Part shown: positions 24,626 to 34,511 of the stretch, piece by piece
How positions within the stretch are numbered: the first letter of the stretch is position 1
Layout of the letters: each line of letters starts with the position of its first letter
NCBI RefSeq assembly: GCF_020387415.1
Contig: NZ_JAGWCB010000018.1
Coordinates: forward strand, 1 to 64,000
From: Ideonella benzenivorans
Lineage (GTDB): Bacteria; Pseudomonadota; Gammaproteobacteria; Burkholderiales; Burkholderiaceae_C
DNA: 64,000 nt
Reading direction: 5' to 3'
Translations under genes and position numbers: made by a program
The notes under the pieces: generated by a model
What the model saw: only the letters and a program-made list of their open reading frames with translations
Told to the model about the DNA's origin: nothing
Database searches by the model: none

Positions 24626-26266
24626 ATGCCGGCCTGGCTCATCGCGCTGGACCGCCAGCTGCCCATCCGCTACCTGACCCTGCTGGGCTGCGCCGCCGCG
24701 TCGCTGCTGGCCTCGTTCACCTGGATCGCCTTTGGCTCGGGGGGCTGGCTGGCCCTGCTGGGCTGGATCGGCGTCATCACCGGGGTGCATGATCTGCGCC
24801 AGCCCCGCCACGCGGTGCTGCGCAACTACCCGGTGATCGGCCATCTGCGCTTCCTGCTGGAGTTCATCCGGCCCGAGATCCGGCAGTACTTCATCGAAAG
24901 CGACAACGAGGCCGCCCCCTTCTCGCGCCAGCAGCGCTCGCTGGTCTACCAGCGCGCCAAGGGCGAGCCCGACAAGCGGCCGCTGGGCACCCAGCTGGAC
25001 GTGCACCGCCAGGGCTACGAGTGGCTCAACCACTCGCTGCAGCCCACCGTGCTGGCCTCGCATGACTTCCGCATCACGATCGGTGAGGGCCGGGCCCAGC
25101 CCTACAGCGCCAGCGTGTTCAACATCTCGGCCATGAGCTTTGGGGCGCTGTCGGCCAACGCCATTCTGGCGCTCAACGCCGGCGCCAAGCGCGGCGGCTT
25201 CATGCACGACACCGGCGAAGGGTCGGTCAGCCGCTACCACCGCGAGCATGGCGGCGATCTGGTCTGGGAGATCGCCTCGGGCTATTTCGGCTGCCGCGAC
25301 GAGGCCGGCCGCTTCAGCCCCGAGACCTTCGCGGCGCTGGCCGCCGATCCGCAGATCAAGTTGATCGAGGTGAAGCTCTCGCAGGGCGCCAAGCCCGGCC
25401 ATGGCGGCGTGCTGCCCGGGCCGAAGGTGACGGCCGAGATCGCCACCACACGCGGTGTGCCGGTGGGGGTGGACTGCGTCTCGCCGGCCGCGCACAGCGC
25501 CTTCTCGACCCCGGTGGAACTGCTGCAGTTCGTGGCGCAGCTGCGCGAGCTCTCCGGCGGCAAGCCGGCGGGCTTCAAGCTCTGCATCGGCCACCCTTGG
25601 GAGTGGTTCGCGATCTGCAAGGCCATGCTGGCGACCGGCATCACGCCGGACTTCATCGTCGTCGACGGTGGCGAGGGCGGCACCGGCGCGGCACCGCTGG
25701 AGTTCACCGACCATGTCGGCGCGCCGCTGCAGGAAGGCCTGCTGCTGGTGCACAACACGCTGGTGGGCCTGAACCTGCGCGACCGCATCAAGATCGGCGC
25801 GGCCGGGCGCATCGTCAGCGCCTTCGACATCGCCCGCGCGATGGCGCTGGGCGCGGACTGGTGCAACTCGGCACGCGGCTTCATGTTCGCGCTGGGTTGC
25901 ATCCAGGCCCAGGCCTGCCACACCGGCCAGTGCCCTACCGGCGTCACCACCCAGGACCCGGTGCGCCAGCAGGCCCTGGTGGTGACGGACAAAGCCGAGC
26001 GGGTGTTCAACTTCCACCGCAACACGCTGCATGCGCTGCAGGAGCTGGTGCAGGCGGCCGGCCTGACCCATCCGACCGAGATCACCGCACGGCACATCGT
26101 GCGCCGCACGCCGGGCGACCGGGTGACCCTGCTGGCGAACTGCCTGCCCTCGGTGGCGCCGGGCGCCCTGCTGGCGGCCGAGCGGGGCGCCGTCGACTGG
26201 CCCCAACCGGTCTATGCCCAGTACTGGCCGATGGCGCGGGCGGATAATTTCTCGCCGGAAGGCTGA
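24626..26266 (+). CDS. Membrane-anchored FMN-binding glutamate-synthase-family protein
   Basis: This 546-residue protein has two N-terminal hydrophobic segments (about residues 16-55) and then the FMN-binding TIM-barrel of the large subunit of glutamate synthase. Motifs include FNISAMSFGALSANAI, GAKPGHGGVLPG, VDGGEGGTGAAPLEF and RIKIGAAGRI. A CIQAQACHTGQC element (C-x5-C-x4-C) matches the 3Fe-4S ligands. The amidotransferase and C-terminal GXGXG domains of true GltB are absent. Close stand-alone members are annotated as FMN-binding glutamate synthase family proteins without a proven reaction. GGAGGAG precedes the ATG. Confidence 0.87.
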   Translation: MPAWLIALDRQLPIRYLTLLGCAAASLLASFTWIAFGSGGWLALLGWIGVITGVHDLRQPRHAVLRNYPVIGHLRFLLEFIRPEIRQYFIESDNEAAPFSRQQRSLVYQRAKGEPDKRPLGTQLDVHRQGYEWLNHSLQPTVLASHDFRITIGEGRAQPYSASVFNISAMSFGALSANAILALNAGAKRGGFMHDTGEGSVSRYHREHGGDLVWEIASGYFGCRDEAGRFSPETFAALAADPQIKLIEVKLSQGAKPGHGGVLPGPKVTAEIATTRGVPVGVDCVSPAAHSAFSTPVELLQFVAQLRELSGGKPAGFKLCIGHPWEWFAICKAMLATGITPDFIVVDGGEGGTGAAPLEFTDHVGAPLQEGLLLVHNTLVGLNLRDRIKIGAAGRIVSAFDIARAMALGADWCNSARGFMFALGCIQAQACHTGQCPTGVTTQDPVRQQALVVTDKAERVFNFHRNTLHALQELVQAAGLTHPTEITARHIVRRTPGDRVTLLANCLPSVAPGALLAAERGAVDWPQPVYAQYWPMARADNFSPEG

Positions 26267-26301
26267 GCGCTGCCAAGGGGCGGGCGGCCTTCGCCCCCCC
26301 C

Positions 26302-28020
26302 ATGGACTCTTCTGCTCACGCCGGATTCAACCTGCGCCTGTGGCAACGTTTTGCCACCATCGCCGCCCCGTACTGGCGTTCCGAGGAACGCTGGCGGGCG
26401 CGCGGGCTGCTGGCGGCGCTGGCCCTGCTGCTGCTGGGCCAGACCTTCTTCAACGTGATGTTCAACCAGGAGACCGGGGAATTCACCTCGGCCCTGGCGG
26501 CCCATGACGCGCCGCGCTTCTGGACCTCGATCGGCCGCTTCGCGCTGCTGCTGTGCCTGGCGGTGCCGATCTGGGGCCTGTACTACTTCGTGCGCGACAC
26601 CCTGGGCTGGCACTGGCGGCGCTGGCTGACCGAGCAATTCCTGCAGCGCTACCTGGGCCGGCTGGCCTTCTTCCGCCTGAACGCGGTGACCGCGCTGGAC
26701 AACCCGGACCAGCGCATCTCCGAGGACATCAACAGCTTCACCCAGCAGTCGCTCTACTTCCTGATGGTGGGGCTGGGCTCGCTGATCGATCTGGTGGCCT
26801 TTGCCGGCGTGCTGTGGTCGATCTCGCGCCCGCTGGTGCTGTTCCTGATCGGCTACGCGCTGCTGGTCACCGTCATCACCACCACCGTGTTCGGCCGCCA
26901 ACTGATCGGGCTGAACGTGCGCCAGCTGCGGCGCGAGGCGGATTTCCGCTTCGGCCTGGTGCGGCTGCGCGAACAGGCCGAGCCGATCGCCTTCCACCAG
27001 GGCGAGACCCATGAGATGGGCCGGCTGCGCCAGGTGTTCGGCGCGGTGGTGGAGAACACGCGCCAGATCCTGCGCTGGCAGCTGGGGCTCAACCTGTTTC
27101 AGTACGGCCACAGCTTCCTGACGCTGGCCCTGCCCAGCATCATCATCGCCGACCAGGTGCTCTCCGGCGAGATGGAGGTGGGCCGGGCGGTGCAGGCCGC
27201 GGGCGCGTTCTCCGCGGTGCTGAGCGCGATGGCGGTGATCGTCGAGCACTTCGAGAGCCTGAGCCGCTTTTCGGCCGGGGTGAACCGGCTGCACGAGTTT
27301 TCCGCCACGCTGGACAGCCAGCAGCAGCGCAGGGAAGGCGAGGACATCGACTGCGAACCGGCCCCGGCCCTGGCGCTGCAGCAGCTGACCGTGCGCACGC
27401 CGGGCGGCGAGCACCTGATCGTGCAGCGCCTGTCGCTGCAGGTGGCGGCGGGCGACGGGCTGATGATCGTGGGCCCCAGCGGGGTGGGCAAGAGCTCGCT
27501 GCTGCGCGCCATCGCCGGGCTGTGGCGCCAGGGTTCCGGCCGGGTGCTGCGCCCGGGCGGCGATGAGCTGCGCTTTCTGCCCCAGCACCCCTACCTGCCG
27601 CTGGGCGACCTGCGCAGCCAGCTGCTCTACCCCGAGCTGGAGCGCGACATCTCCGAGGCCGAGCTGCTGGAGATGCTGCGCCGGGTACAGCTGCCCGACC
27701 TGGCCGAGCGGGTCGGGGGGCTGGACGCCGTCTGCGACTGGGCCAAGCTGCTGTCCACCGGCGAGCAGCAGCGGCTGGCCTTTGCCCGGATGCTGATCGC
27801 CCGCCCACGCTACGCGGTGCTGGACGAGGCCACCAGCGCGCTCGACGCCGTCAACGAGGCGGTGCTCTACCGGCAGCTGGAAGGGCTGTCGATCACGCCG
27901 ATCAGCGTCAGCCACCACCCGGGGCTGCGGGCCTACCACCGCTGGGTGCTGGAACTGCAGGGAGATGGCGCGGGCGGCTGGCGGCTGCTGCCGGCCGCGG
28001 GCTACGAGTTCCCGTCCTGA
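26302..28020 (+). CDS. ABC half-transporter, SbmA/YddA (ABCD-like) family with fused ATPase
   Basis: The membrane half of this 572-residue protein (about residues 25-330) has the ABC_membrane_2 features NPDQRISEDINSF and EADFRFGLVRLREQAEPIAF, with six hydrophobic segments. The ATPase half (about 360-560) has Walker A VGPSGVGKSS, the unusual signature LSTGEQQRLAFAR, Walker B YAVLDEATSALD and the switch histidine in SVSHHPGL. Relatives include YddA, BacA-ABC and peroxisomal ABCD proteins, which import or export peptides, fatty acyl-CoAs or cobalamin. The substrate here is unknown. The start follows a GC-rich stem (26277-26297), with no clear ribosome binding site. Confidence 0.9.
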   Translation: MDSSAHAGFNLRLWQRFATIAAPYWRSEERWRARGLLAALALLLLGQTFFNVMFNQETGEFTSALAAHDAPRFWTSIGRFALLLCLAVPIWGLYYFVRDTLGWHWRRWLTEQFLQRYLGRLAFFRLNAVTALDNPDQRISEDINSFTQQSLYFLMVGLGSLIDLVAFAGVLWSISRPLVLFLIGYALLVTVITTTVFGRQLIGLNVRQLRREADFRFGLVRLREQAEPIAFHQGETHEMGRLRQVFGAVVENTRQILRWQLGLNLFQYGHSFLTLALPSIIIADQVLSGEMEVGRAVQAAGAFSAVLSAMAVIVEHFESLSRFSAGVNRLHEFSATLDSQQQRREGEDIDCEPAPALALQQLTVRTPGGEHLIVQRLSLQVAAGDGLMIVGPSGVGKSSLLRAIAGLWRQGSGRVLRPGGDELRFLPQHPYLPLGDLRSQLLYPELERDISEAELLEMLRRVQLPDLAERVGGLDAVCDWAKLLSTGEQQRLAFARMLIARPRYAVLDEATSALDAVNEAVLYRQLEGLSITPISVSHHPGLRAYHRWVLELQGDGAGGWRLLPAAGYEFPS

Positions 28021-28053
28021 GCGCGCAGCACGCCCGGACGGGCCCGGCTCAGG
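28016..28053. terminator. Inverted repeat between convergent ABC transporter and GST genes
   Basis: CCTGAGC (28016-28022) pairs with GCTCAGG (28047-28053), and the inner GCCCG-GA-CGGGC forms a second stem. Both stop codons fall in or beside it. There is no T-run; it is a candidate bidirectional terminator. Confidence 0.4.
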
Positions 28054-28672
28054 CCTGGGGCGGCGCGGTGTCGACGAAGCTTGGCCGGGTGGCCAGCTTG
28101 TCGTAGAGGCGCTGCAGGTTGGGATAGGGGGCGCGCCAGTCCAGTTCGGGGAAGCGGAAGTCCAGGTAACCCAGGGCCACCGCCACCGCGATGTCGGCCA
28201 GCGAGAAATGCGTGCCGGCATTGGCACAGAAGGCCTTCTCGCCCAGGCCGCGGCTCATGGCCTGCAGCGCGGCGTGGATCTTGACCATCTGGCGGTCGAT
28301 CCAGGCCTGGCTGCGCTCGCCCTCGGCCCGGCCGGACCAGGTCTGCTCCAGGCGGGCCGCCACGCTGGCGTCCAGCACGCCGTCGGCCAGGGCTTCCCAG
28401 GTGCGCACTTCGGCGCGCTCGCGCCCGGTGGCCGGGATCAGCTTGCCCACCGGCGAGAGCATGTCCACGTACTCGACGATCACGCGCGAGTCGAACACCG
28501 CCTCGCCGCCTTCCATCACCAGACAAGGCACCTTGCCCAGCGGGTTGGTGGCCAGGATGTCGTCCCGACCCCAGACATCCTCCAGCGCGAACTGGTAGTC
28601 CAGCTTTTTTTCCGCCAGCACGACACGCACCTTGCGGACGTAAGGACTGGTGAGGGAGCCGATCAGTTTCAT
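28049..28672 (-). CDS. Glutathione S-transferase family protein
   Basis: This 207-residue cytosolic GST has the N-terminal thioredoxin-like domain (residues 1-78: MKLIGSLTSPYVRKVRVVLA with the active-site serine region, NPLGKVPCL with the cis-Pro, and DSRVIVEYVD for glutathione binding). The helical C-terminal domain contains HFSLADIAVAVALGYLDFR, the conserved N-capping box. Such GSTs conjugate or deglutathionylate electrophiles, or act as stringent-starvation-like proteins; substrate unknown. The ATG at 28672 is used rather than one four codons upstream. It is divergent from purB across a 140-bp region holding a perfect palindrome. Confidence 0.9.
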   Translation of the reverse strand: MKLIGSLTSPYVRKVRVVLAEKKLDYQFALEDVWGRDDILATNPLGKVPCLVMEGGEAVFDSRVIVEYVDMLSPVGKLIPATGRERAEVRTWEALADGVLDASVAARLEQTWSGRAEGERSQAWIDRQMVKIHAALQAMSRGLGEKAFCANAGTHFSLADIAVAVALGYLDFRFPELDWRAPYPNLQRLYDKLATRPSFVDTAPPQA

Positions 28673-28730
28673 GCGAGGGATCACGGGATGGTTGACTGGG
28701 GATTCTAGCCAAGCGGCCGCACCGGCCCGT

Positions 28731-28744
28731 CCGCACCGGTGCGG
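28731..28744. promoter_or_regulatory. Perfect 14-bp palindrome in the GST-purB divergent region
   Basis: CCGCACCGGTGCGG is a perfect palindrome, and its left part CCGCACCGG is repeated directly at 28717-28725. Its position between two divergent genes, just upstream of a TAAAAT -10 box for purB (28756-28761), suggests an operator for an unidentified regulator. Confidence 0.4.
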
Positions 28745-28758
28745 AAGTCCCCTCGTAA

Positions 28759-30186
<1,428 letters not shown>

Positions 30187-30253
30187 GGCAGCGCTGGCCG
30201 CGCGAGGTGAAGAATCCCCCTCGCGCGGCAAGGGGGGCCCGTAAAATCAGGCC

Positions 30254-31072
30254 ATGCATTTCACCGCCCAGCTGGCGCAGGCCGGCCTCCACCACGATTC
30301 CTTGCTGTGCGTGGGACTGGACCCGGATCCGGCCCGGTTCCCGGCCGGCCTGCAGGGCGACAGCACCCGGATCTTCGAGTTCTGCGCCCGCATCGTCGAC
30401 GCCACCAAGGATCTGGTGAATGCCTTCAAGCCCCAGATCGCCTACTTTGCCGCCCATCGGGCCGAGGATCAGCTTGAGCAGCTGATGGCCTACCTGAAAC
30501 GGGTGGCCCCCGAAGTGCCGGTCATCCTGGACGCCAAGCGCGGTGACATCGGCTCCACCGCCGAGCAGTACGCCCGCGAAGCCTTCGAGCGCTACCAGGC
30601 CGATGCGGTCACGCTGTCGCCCTACATGGGCTTCGACTCGATCGAGCCCTACCTGAAGTACGAGGGCAAGGGCCTGATCCTGCTGTGCCGCACCTCCAAC
30701 CCCGGCGGCAGCGACCTGCAGTTCGAGACCCTGGCCAACGGCGACCGCCTGTTCGAGCAGGTGGCCAAGCTGGCCGCCGGCCGCTGGAACCGCGATGGCC
30801 GCCTGGGCCTGGTGGTGGGCGCCACCTTCCCGCAGGAACTGGCCCGGGTGCGTGAGCTGGCCCCGACCCTGCCACTGCTGATCCCCGGCGTCGGGGCCCA
30901 GGGCGGCGATGCCGCCGCCACCGTGCGGGCGGCCTGGCGGCCGGACGGGCCGATCATCGTCAACTCCTCACGCGCCGTGCTGTATGCCGGTGGCGGTGAG
31001 GACTATGCGCAGCAGGCGCGCCGGGTGGTCCAGGCCACCCGGGACGCGCTGAATGCGGCACGGCGCGACTGA
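30254..31072 (+). CDS. pyrF: Orotidine 5'-phosphate decarboxylase (type 2)
   Basis: This 272-residue TIM-barrel enzyme makes UMP from OMP in the last step of pyrimidine synthesis. The signature [16 protein letters not shown] carries the catalytic Lys-Asp pair of the class 2 (longer) OMP decarboxylases. [12 protein letters not shown] at the N-terminus and [11 protein letters not shown] near the phosphate site are also typical. A TAAAAT box (30242-30247) ends 6 bp before the ATG, so the message may be leaderless. The hybrid kinase gene follows after 37 bp. Confidence 0.96.
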   Translation: MHFTAQLAQAGLHHDSLLCVGLDPDPARFPAGLQGDSTRIFEFCARIVDATKDLVNAFKPQIAYFAAHRAEDQLEQLMAYLKRVAPEVPVILDAKRGDIGSTAEQYAREAFERYQADAVTLSPYMGFDSIEPYLKYEGKGLILLCRTSNPGGSDLQFETLANGDRLFEQVAKLAAGRWNRDGRLGLVVGATFPQELARVRELAPTLPLLIPGVGAQGGDAAATVRAAWRPDGPIIVNSSRAVLYAGGGEDYAQQARRVVQATRDALNAARRD

Positions 31073-31109
31073 CCATGGCCGGCGGTCTGCGCGAGCTTCC
31101 GCCGGCGCC

Positions 31110-33707
31110 ATGACCCGGCCTGTCCCGCCTCATCCCCTGCCGATCTGGCGTGTCGGCCTCGCCGCGGGCCTGAGCGTCGGGCTGCTGACCGCCGGCGTCT
31201 GGCTGGCCTGGCCGGGCGAGGGCGTGACCGGCTGGCGCCTGCTGGCCACACTGGCCACGGGCGGGCTGCTGGGCGGGGCCTGGAGCCACTGGGCCCTGCG
31301 CCGGCTGGAGCGCCAGTTCGACCCGGCCTGGCAACCCACCTTGATCGCACTGGACGACGACAGCGCGCCGCCTTCCTCACCACCGCCCCCGCCCGAGGCC
31401 ACCGGCCCCCTGGCGTCGCTCCGCGGGGATGCGCTGTTCGATTCGCTGGCGCTGCCCTTGATCGCCCACCGGGGTGCCCGCATCCTGGCCATCAACCCGG
31501 CCGCCCAGACCTTGCTGGGCCTCACCGATCTGTCCGCCGGGCTGCAGCAGGAGCTGCCGGATCTGTTCGCCGCCGGTGCCCCGCGCGAGCGGGTGATGCG
31601 CCTGCTGGCGGATCTCTCCGATCCCCCCGCCCCCGGGACCGCCCACCAACCCGGCCTGTGCAACGTGCTGATGGTGGGCAACGGCGCCTCCCAGGTGCTG
31701 CAGCTGCGCACGCTGCGCGTGCCGCTGCTGGGGCCGCAGGGCATGGTGTCCTGGCTGGTCCCGACCGAGAGCGCGCTGGGCCAGTCGATGACCTCCTCGC
31801 AGGCGCTGCTGGCCCACCTCGTGGCCACCAGCCCGGACGCCATCACGCTGACCGACCTGAGCAGCGGCTGCTACGCGCTGGTCAACCCCACTTTCGAGCG
31901 CCTGACCGGCTACCGGGCCGACGAGGTGCTGGGGCGCCCCTCGTCAGCCATCGACATCTGGTTCGACCCGCAGGACCGCAGCCGGCTGGTGCAGGCCCTG
32001 CAGCAACAGCCCACCGCCCAGAACCTGCCCGCGACCTTCCGCATGCGCAATGGCACGCTGCTGCGCATGCAGCTTTCAGCCTCGCGCTTCACGCACGAAG
32101 GTCTGGAATACCTGGTGATCAGTGCCCGCGACGTCACCCAGTCCGAGCAGCTGCGCCGGGAGTACGAGGCCGTGCTGGACACCGCGCTGTTTGGCATCGC
32201 CGTCACCCGGGACGCCCACTTCCAGATGGTCAACCCGCGCTTCGAGGCCATGCTGGGCTGGCCGACCGGCCGCCTGCTGGGCCAGCACGCCAGCCAGGTC
32301 TGGCCCACCGTGGCCGAACACGCGGCCATCCGGGCCCGGCTGCTGCCCCGGCTGGAGGCCGGCGAGCACATCGACGAGGAAGTCCGGCTCAAGCGCCGCG
32401 ATGGCAGCCTGGTGCTCTGCCGCCTGCTGGCCCAGGCCGTCTACCCCTCGCACGGTGAACAGGCCGGCATCCTCTGGATGGCCGAAGACATCACCGAGCG
32501 GCGCCAGATGGACCAGGACCTGGCCCGGGCCCGCGACGATGCCGAATCGGCCAACCGGGCCAAGAGCGCCTTCCTGGCGAACACCAGCCACGAGCTGCGC
32601 ACCCCGCTCAACGCCTTGCTGGGGCTGGCCCGGCTGGCGCGCGACCCTGGTGTGGACGAACTGCGCCGGCGCGAGTACATCGAGAAGATCAGCGACAGCG
32701 CCGAAACCCTGTCGGCCATCATCTCCGACATCCTGGACCTGTCCAAGATCGAGGCCGGCAAGATGCACCTGGACCAGCTGCCCTTCCGTCTGGACGGGCT
32801 GCTGCAGAACCTGCACGAGGCCTATGGCGCGCTGGCCGACACCAAGGGCCTGACCCTGCGCCTGCAGCGCGACCCGGCCGTGCCCGAGGTGGTGATCGGC
32901 GACCCGATGCGGGTGCGGCAGGTGCTCAGCAACTACCTGAACAACGCGCTGAAGTACACGGCCACCGGCGGCATCGTGCTGTCGGTACGGGTGCTGCATG
33001 GTCCGGTGCTGCGCTTCGAGGTGCTCGACACCGGCCCCGGCATCCCGTTGGAGGCCCAGCCGCGGCTGTTCACACCGTTCACGCAGGTCGACGGCTCGCT
33101 CAACCGACGCATCGGCGGCACCGGCCTGGGCCTGTCGATCTGCCGCGAGCTCGCGCAGCTGATGGGCGGCGAGGTCGGCGTGCTGAGCGAGCCCGGCCAC
33201 GGCAGCTGCTTCTGGGCCGAGCTGCCTCTGCCCGAAGCCACCGACATCGAACTGGACATCACCACCGGCAGTGATGGGCTGGACCCGATCCAGGGGGCCC
33301 GGGTGCTGATGGTCGAGGACAACCCGGTCAACATGATGATCTCGGTCGCCCTGCTGGAGCAATGGGGCGCCGTGGTCGAGCAGGCGCAGGACGGCCTGGC
33401 GGCGATCGAGGCGGTGACCCGCGCCCACGCCCGCGGGCAGCCCTTCGACCTGGTGCTGATGGATGTGCAGATGCCCGGCATGAGCGGCCACGAGGCCACG
33501 CGCGAGCTGCGCAAGCACTTCCCGCCCACCGAGCTGCCCATCGTCGCCCTGACGGCCGCCGCGCTGGTCTCGGAGCGGGACGAGGCCCTGGCCGAGGGCA
33601 TGAACGACTTCCTGACCAAGCCCATCGACCCGCACCGGCTGCGGACCACGCTGGTGCGTCAGCTGCGGCTGCTGGACGCCCAGCGGCCGGCGAATCCCGC
33701 CGCCTGA
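31110..33707 (+). CDS. Hybrid sensor histidine kinase with PAS domains and receiver
   Basis: This 865-residue membrane kinase has two short N-terminal hydrophobic segments (about residues 10-55) and then a Pro-rich linker. Three PAS-like regions follow (about 105-210, 245-350 and 360-470); HISKA-proximal ITERRQMDQDL closes the last one. The dimerisation helix NTSHELRTPLNALLGL puts the phospho-histidine at His494. The ATPase domain has the N-box SNYLNNALKYT, the G1 box VLDTGPGIP and GGTGLGLSICRELA. The C-terminal receiver has LVLMDVQMPG with Asp785. The ATG at 31110 is chosen among in-frame starts. No output regulator is adjacent, so signalling must go to a partner elsewhere; the signal is unknown. 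Confidence 0.93.
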   Translation: MTRPVPPHPLPIWRVGLAAGLSVGLLTAGVWLAWPGEGVTGWRLLATLATGGLLGGAWSHWALRRLERQFDPAWQPTLIALDDDSAPPSSPPPPPEATGPLASLRGDALFDSLALPLIAHRGARILAINPAAQTLLGLTDLSAGLQQELPDLFAAGAPRERVMRLLADLSDPPAPGTAHQPGLCNVLMVGNGASQVLQLRTLRVPLLGPQGMVSWLVPTESALGQSMTSSQALLAHLVATSPDAITLTDLSSGCYALVNPTFERLTGYRADEVLGRPSSAIDIWFDPQDRSRLVQALQQQPTAQNLPATFRMRNGTLLRMQLSASRFTHEGLEYLVISARDVTQSEQLRREYEAVLDTALFGIAVTRDAHFQMVNPRFEAMLGWPTGRLLGQHASQVWPTVAEHAAIRARLLPRLEAGEHIDEEVRLKRRDGSLVLCRLLAQAVYPSHGEQAGILWMAEDITERRQMDQDLARARDDAESANRAKSAFLANTSHELRTPLNALLGLARLARDPGVDELRRREYIEKISDSAETLSAIISDILDLSKIEAGKMHLDQLPFRLDGLLQNLHEAYGALADTKGLTLRLQRDPAVPEVVIGDPMRVRQVLSNYLNNALKYTATGGIVLSVRVLHGPVLRFEVLDTGPGIPLEAQPRLFTPFTQVDGSLNRRIGGTGLGLSICRELAQLMGGEVGVLSEPGHGSCFWAELPLPEATDIELDITTGSDGLDPIQGARVLMVEDNPVNMMISVALLEQWGAVVEQAQDGLAAIEAVTRAHARGQPFDLVLMDVQMPGMSGHEATRELRKHFPPTELPIVALTAAALVSERDEALAEGMNDFLTKPIDPHRLRTTLVRQLRLLDAQRPANPAA

Positions 33708-33732
33708 GCCCGACCCGGCCGGGCCATGCCGC

Positions 33733-34494
33733 TCAGCACACCGCCTGGCTGCGGCCGCGCGCAAAGACCCGCAACTCGCCGGGCGCGAACGGCGTCCAGA
33801 CCTCGTCCTGGGTGAGCGGTTCGGTGGCGATCACCGCCACGCGGTCGTGCGGTGTGGTGAGCTGGGCGAAGTCCACGCTCAGGTCCTCGTCGCGCAGCCG
33901 CGCCTGGCCGAAGGGGTGCTGGCGCTCCACCCAGTGCAGATGGGTCGAGCCATGCGCCCACAGCGCCTGCCCGTTGGACAGCAGCATGTTGAAGGTGCCG
34001 TGGCGGTGCAGGCGCGGCATCAGCTCGGCCAGCGTGCAGGAGAGCTCGTCGATCGCCGGCACGCCGGCATGGGCCTTGGCCAGTTCCTGCATCAGCCAGC
34101 AGAAGGCGCGTTCGCTGTCGGTGTCGCCCACCGGCCGGAAGGCACCGTGCAGGCGCGGGTGGAAGTCCACCAGGTTGCCGTTGTGGGCGAACACCCAGTA
34201 GCGGCCCCAGAGCTCGCGCTGGAACGGGTGGGTGTTCTCCAACGCCACCCGGCCCTGGGTGGCCTTGCGGATGTGGGCGATCACATTCTCACTGTGGATC
34301 GGGTAGCGCTTGACCAGTTCGGCCACCGGCGACTGGCGCGCGCTGTGGTGGTCCACGAACAGGCGCACGCCCTTGTCCTCGAAGAAGCCGACGCCAAAGC
34401 CGTCCTTGTGCTCCTCGGCCCGGCAGGCCAGGCCGGTGAAGCTGAACATCACGTCGGTTGGCGTGTTGGCATTCATGCCCAGCAGTTGGCACAT
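33733..34494 (-). CDS. Class II glutamine amidotransferase (YafJ-like)
   Basis: This 253-residue Ntn-hydrolase begins MCQLLGMNAN. Removal of Met exposes Cys2 as the catalytic nucleophile. HKDGFGVGFFE, IAHIRKATQG, NTHPFQRELWGRYWVFAHNGNL and GDTDSERAFCWLM are the glutaminase-domain hallmarks, with the Asn-Gly oxyanion motif. No synthase domain is attached, as in YafJ/Gn-AT_II proteins, whose physiological role is not settled. The next gene, a flavoprotein, starts upstream on the same strand 17 bp away, so the two are probably cotranscribed. Confidence 0.9.
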   Translation of the reverse strand: MCQLLGMNANTPTDVMFSFTGLACRAEEHKDGFGVGFFEDKGVRLFVDHHSARQSPVAELVKRYPIHSENVIAHIRKATQGRVALENTHPFQRELWGRYWVFAHNGNLVDFHPRLHGAFRPVGDTDSERAFCWLMQELAKAHAGVPAIDELSCTLAELMPRLHRHGTFNMLLSNGQALWAHGSTHLHWVERQHPFGQARLRDEDLSVDFAQLTTPHDRVAVIATEPLTQDEVWTPFAPGELRVFARGRSQAVC

Positions 34495-34511
34495 CGCAGT
34501 CTCCTCGGCCC

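Noticed and set aside
23585-26206. Long minus-strand open frame opposite the binding-protein and glutamate-synthase-like genes
   Set aside because: The plus-strand proteins have clear family motifs; this frame has none and shows the same low-complexity Gln/Arg/His/Gly bias.
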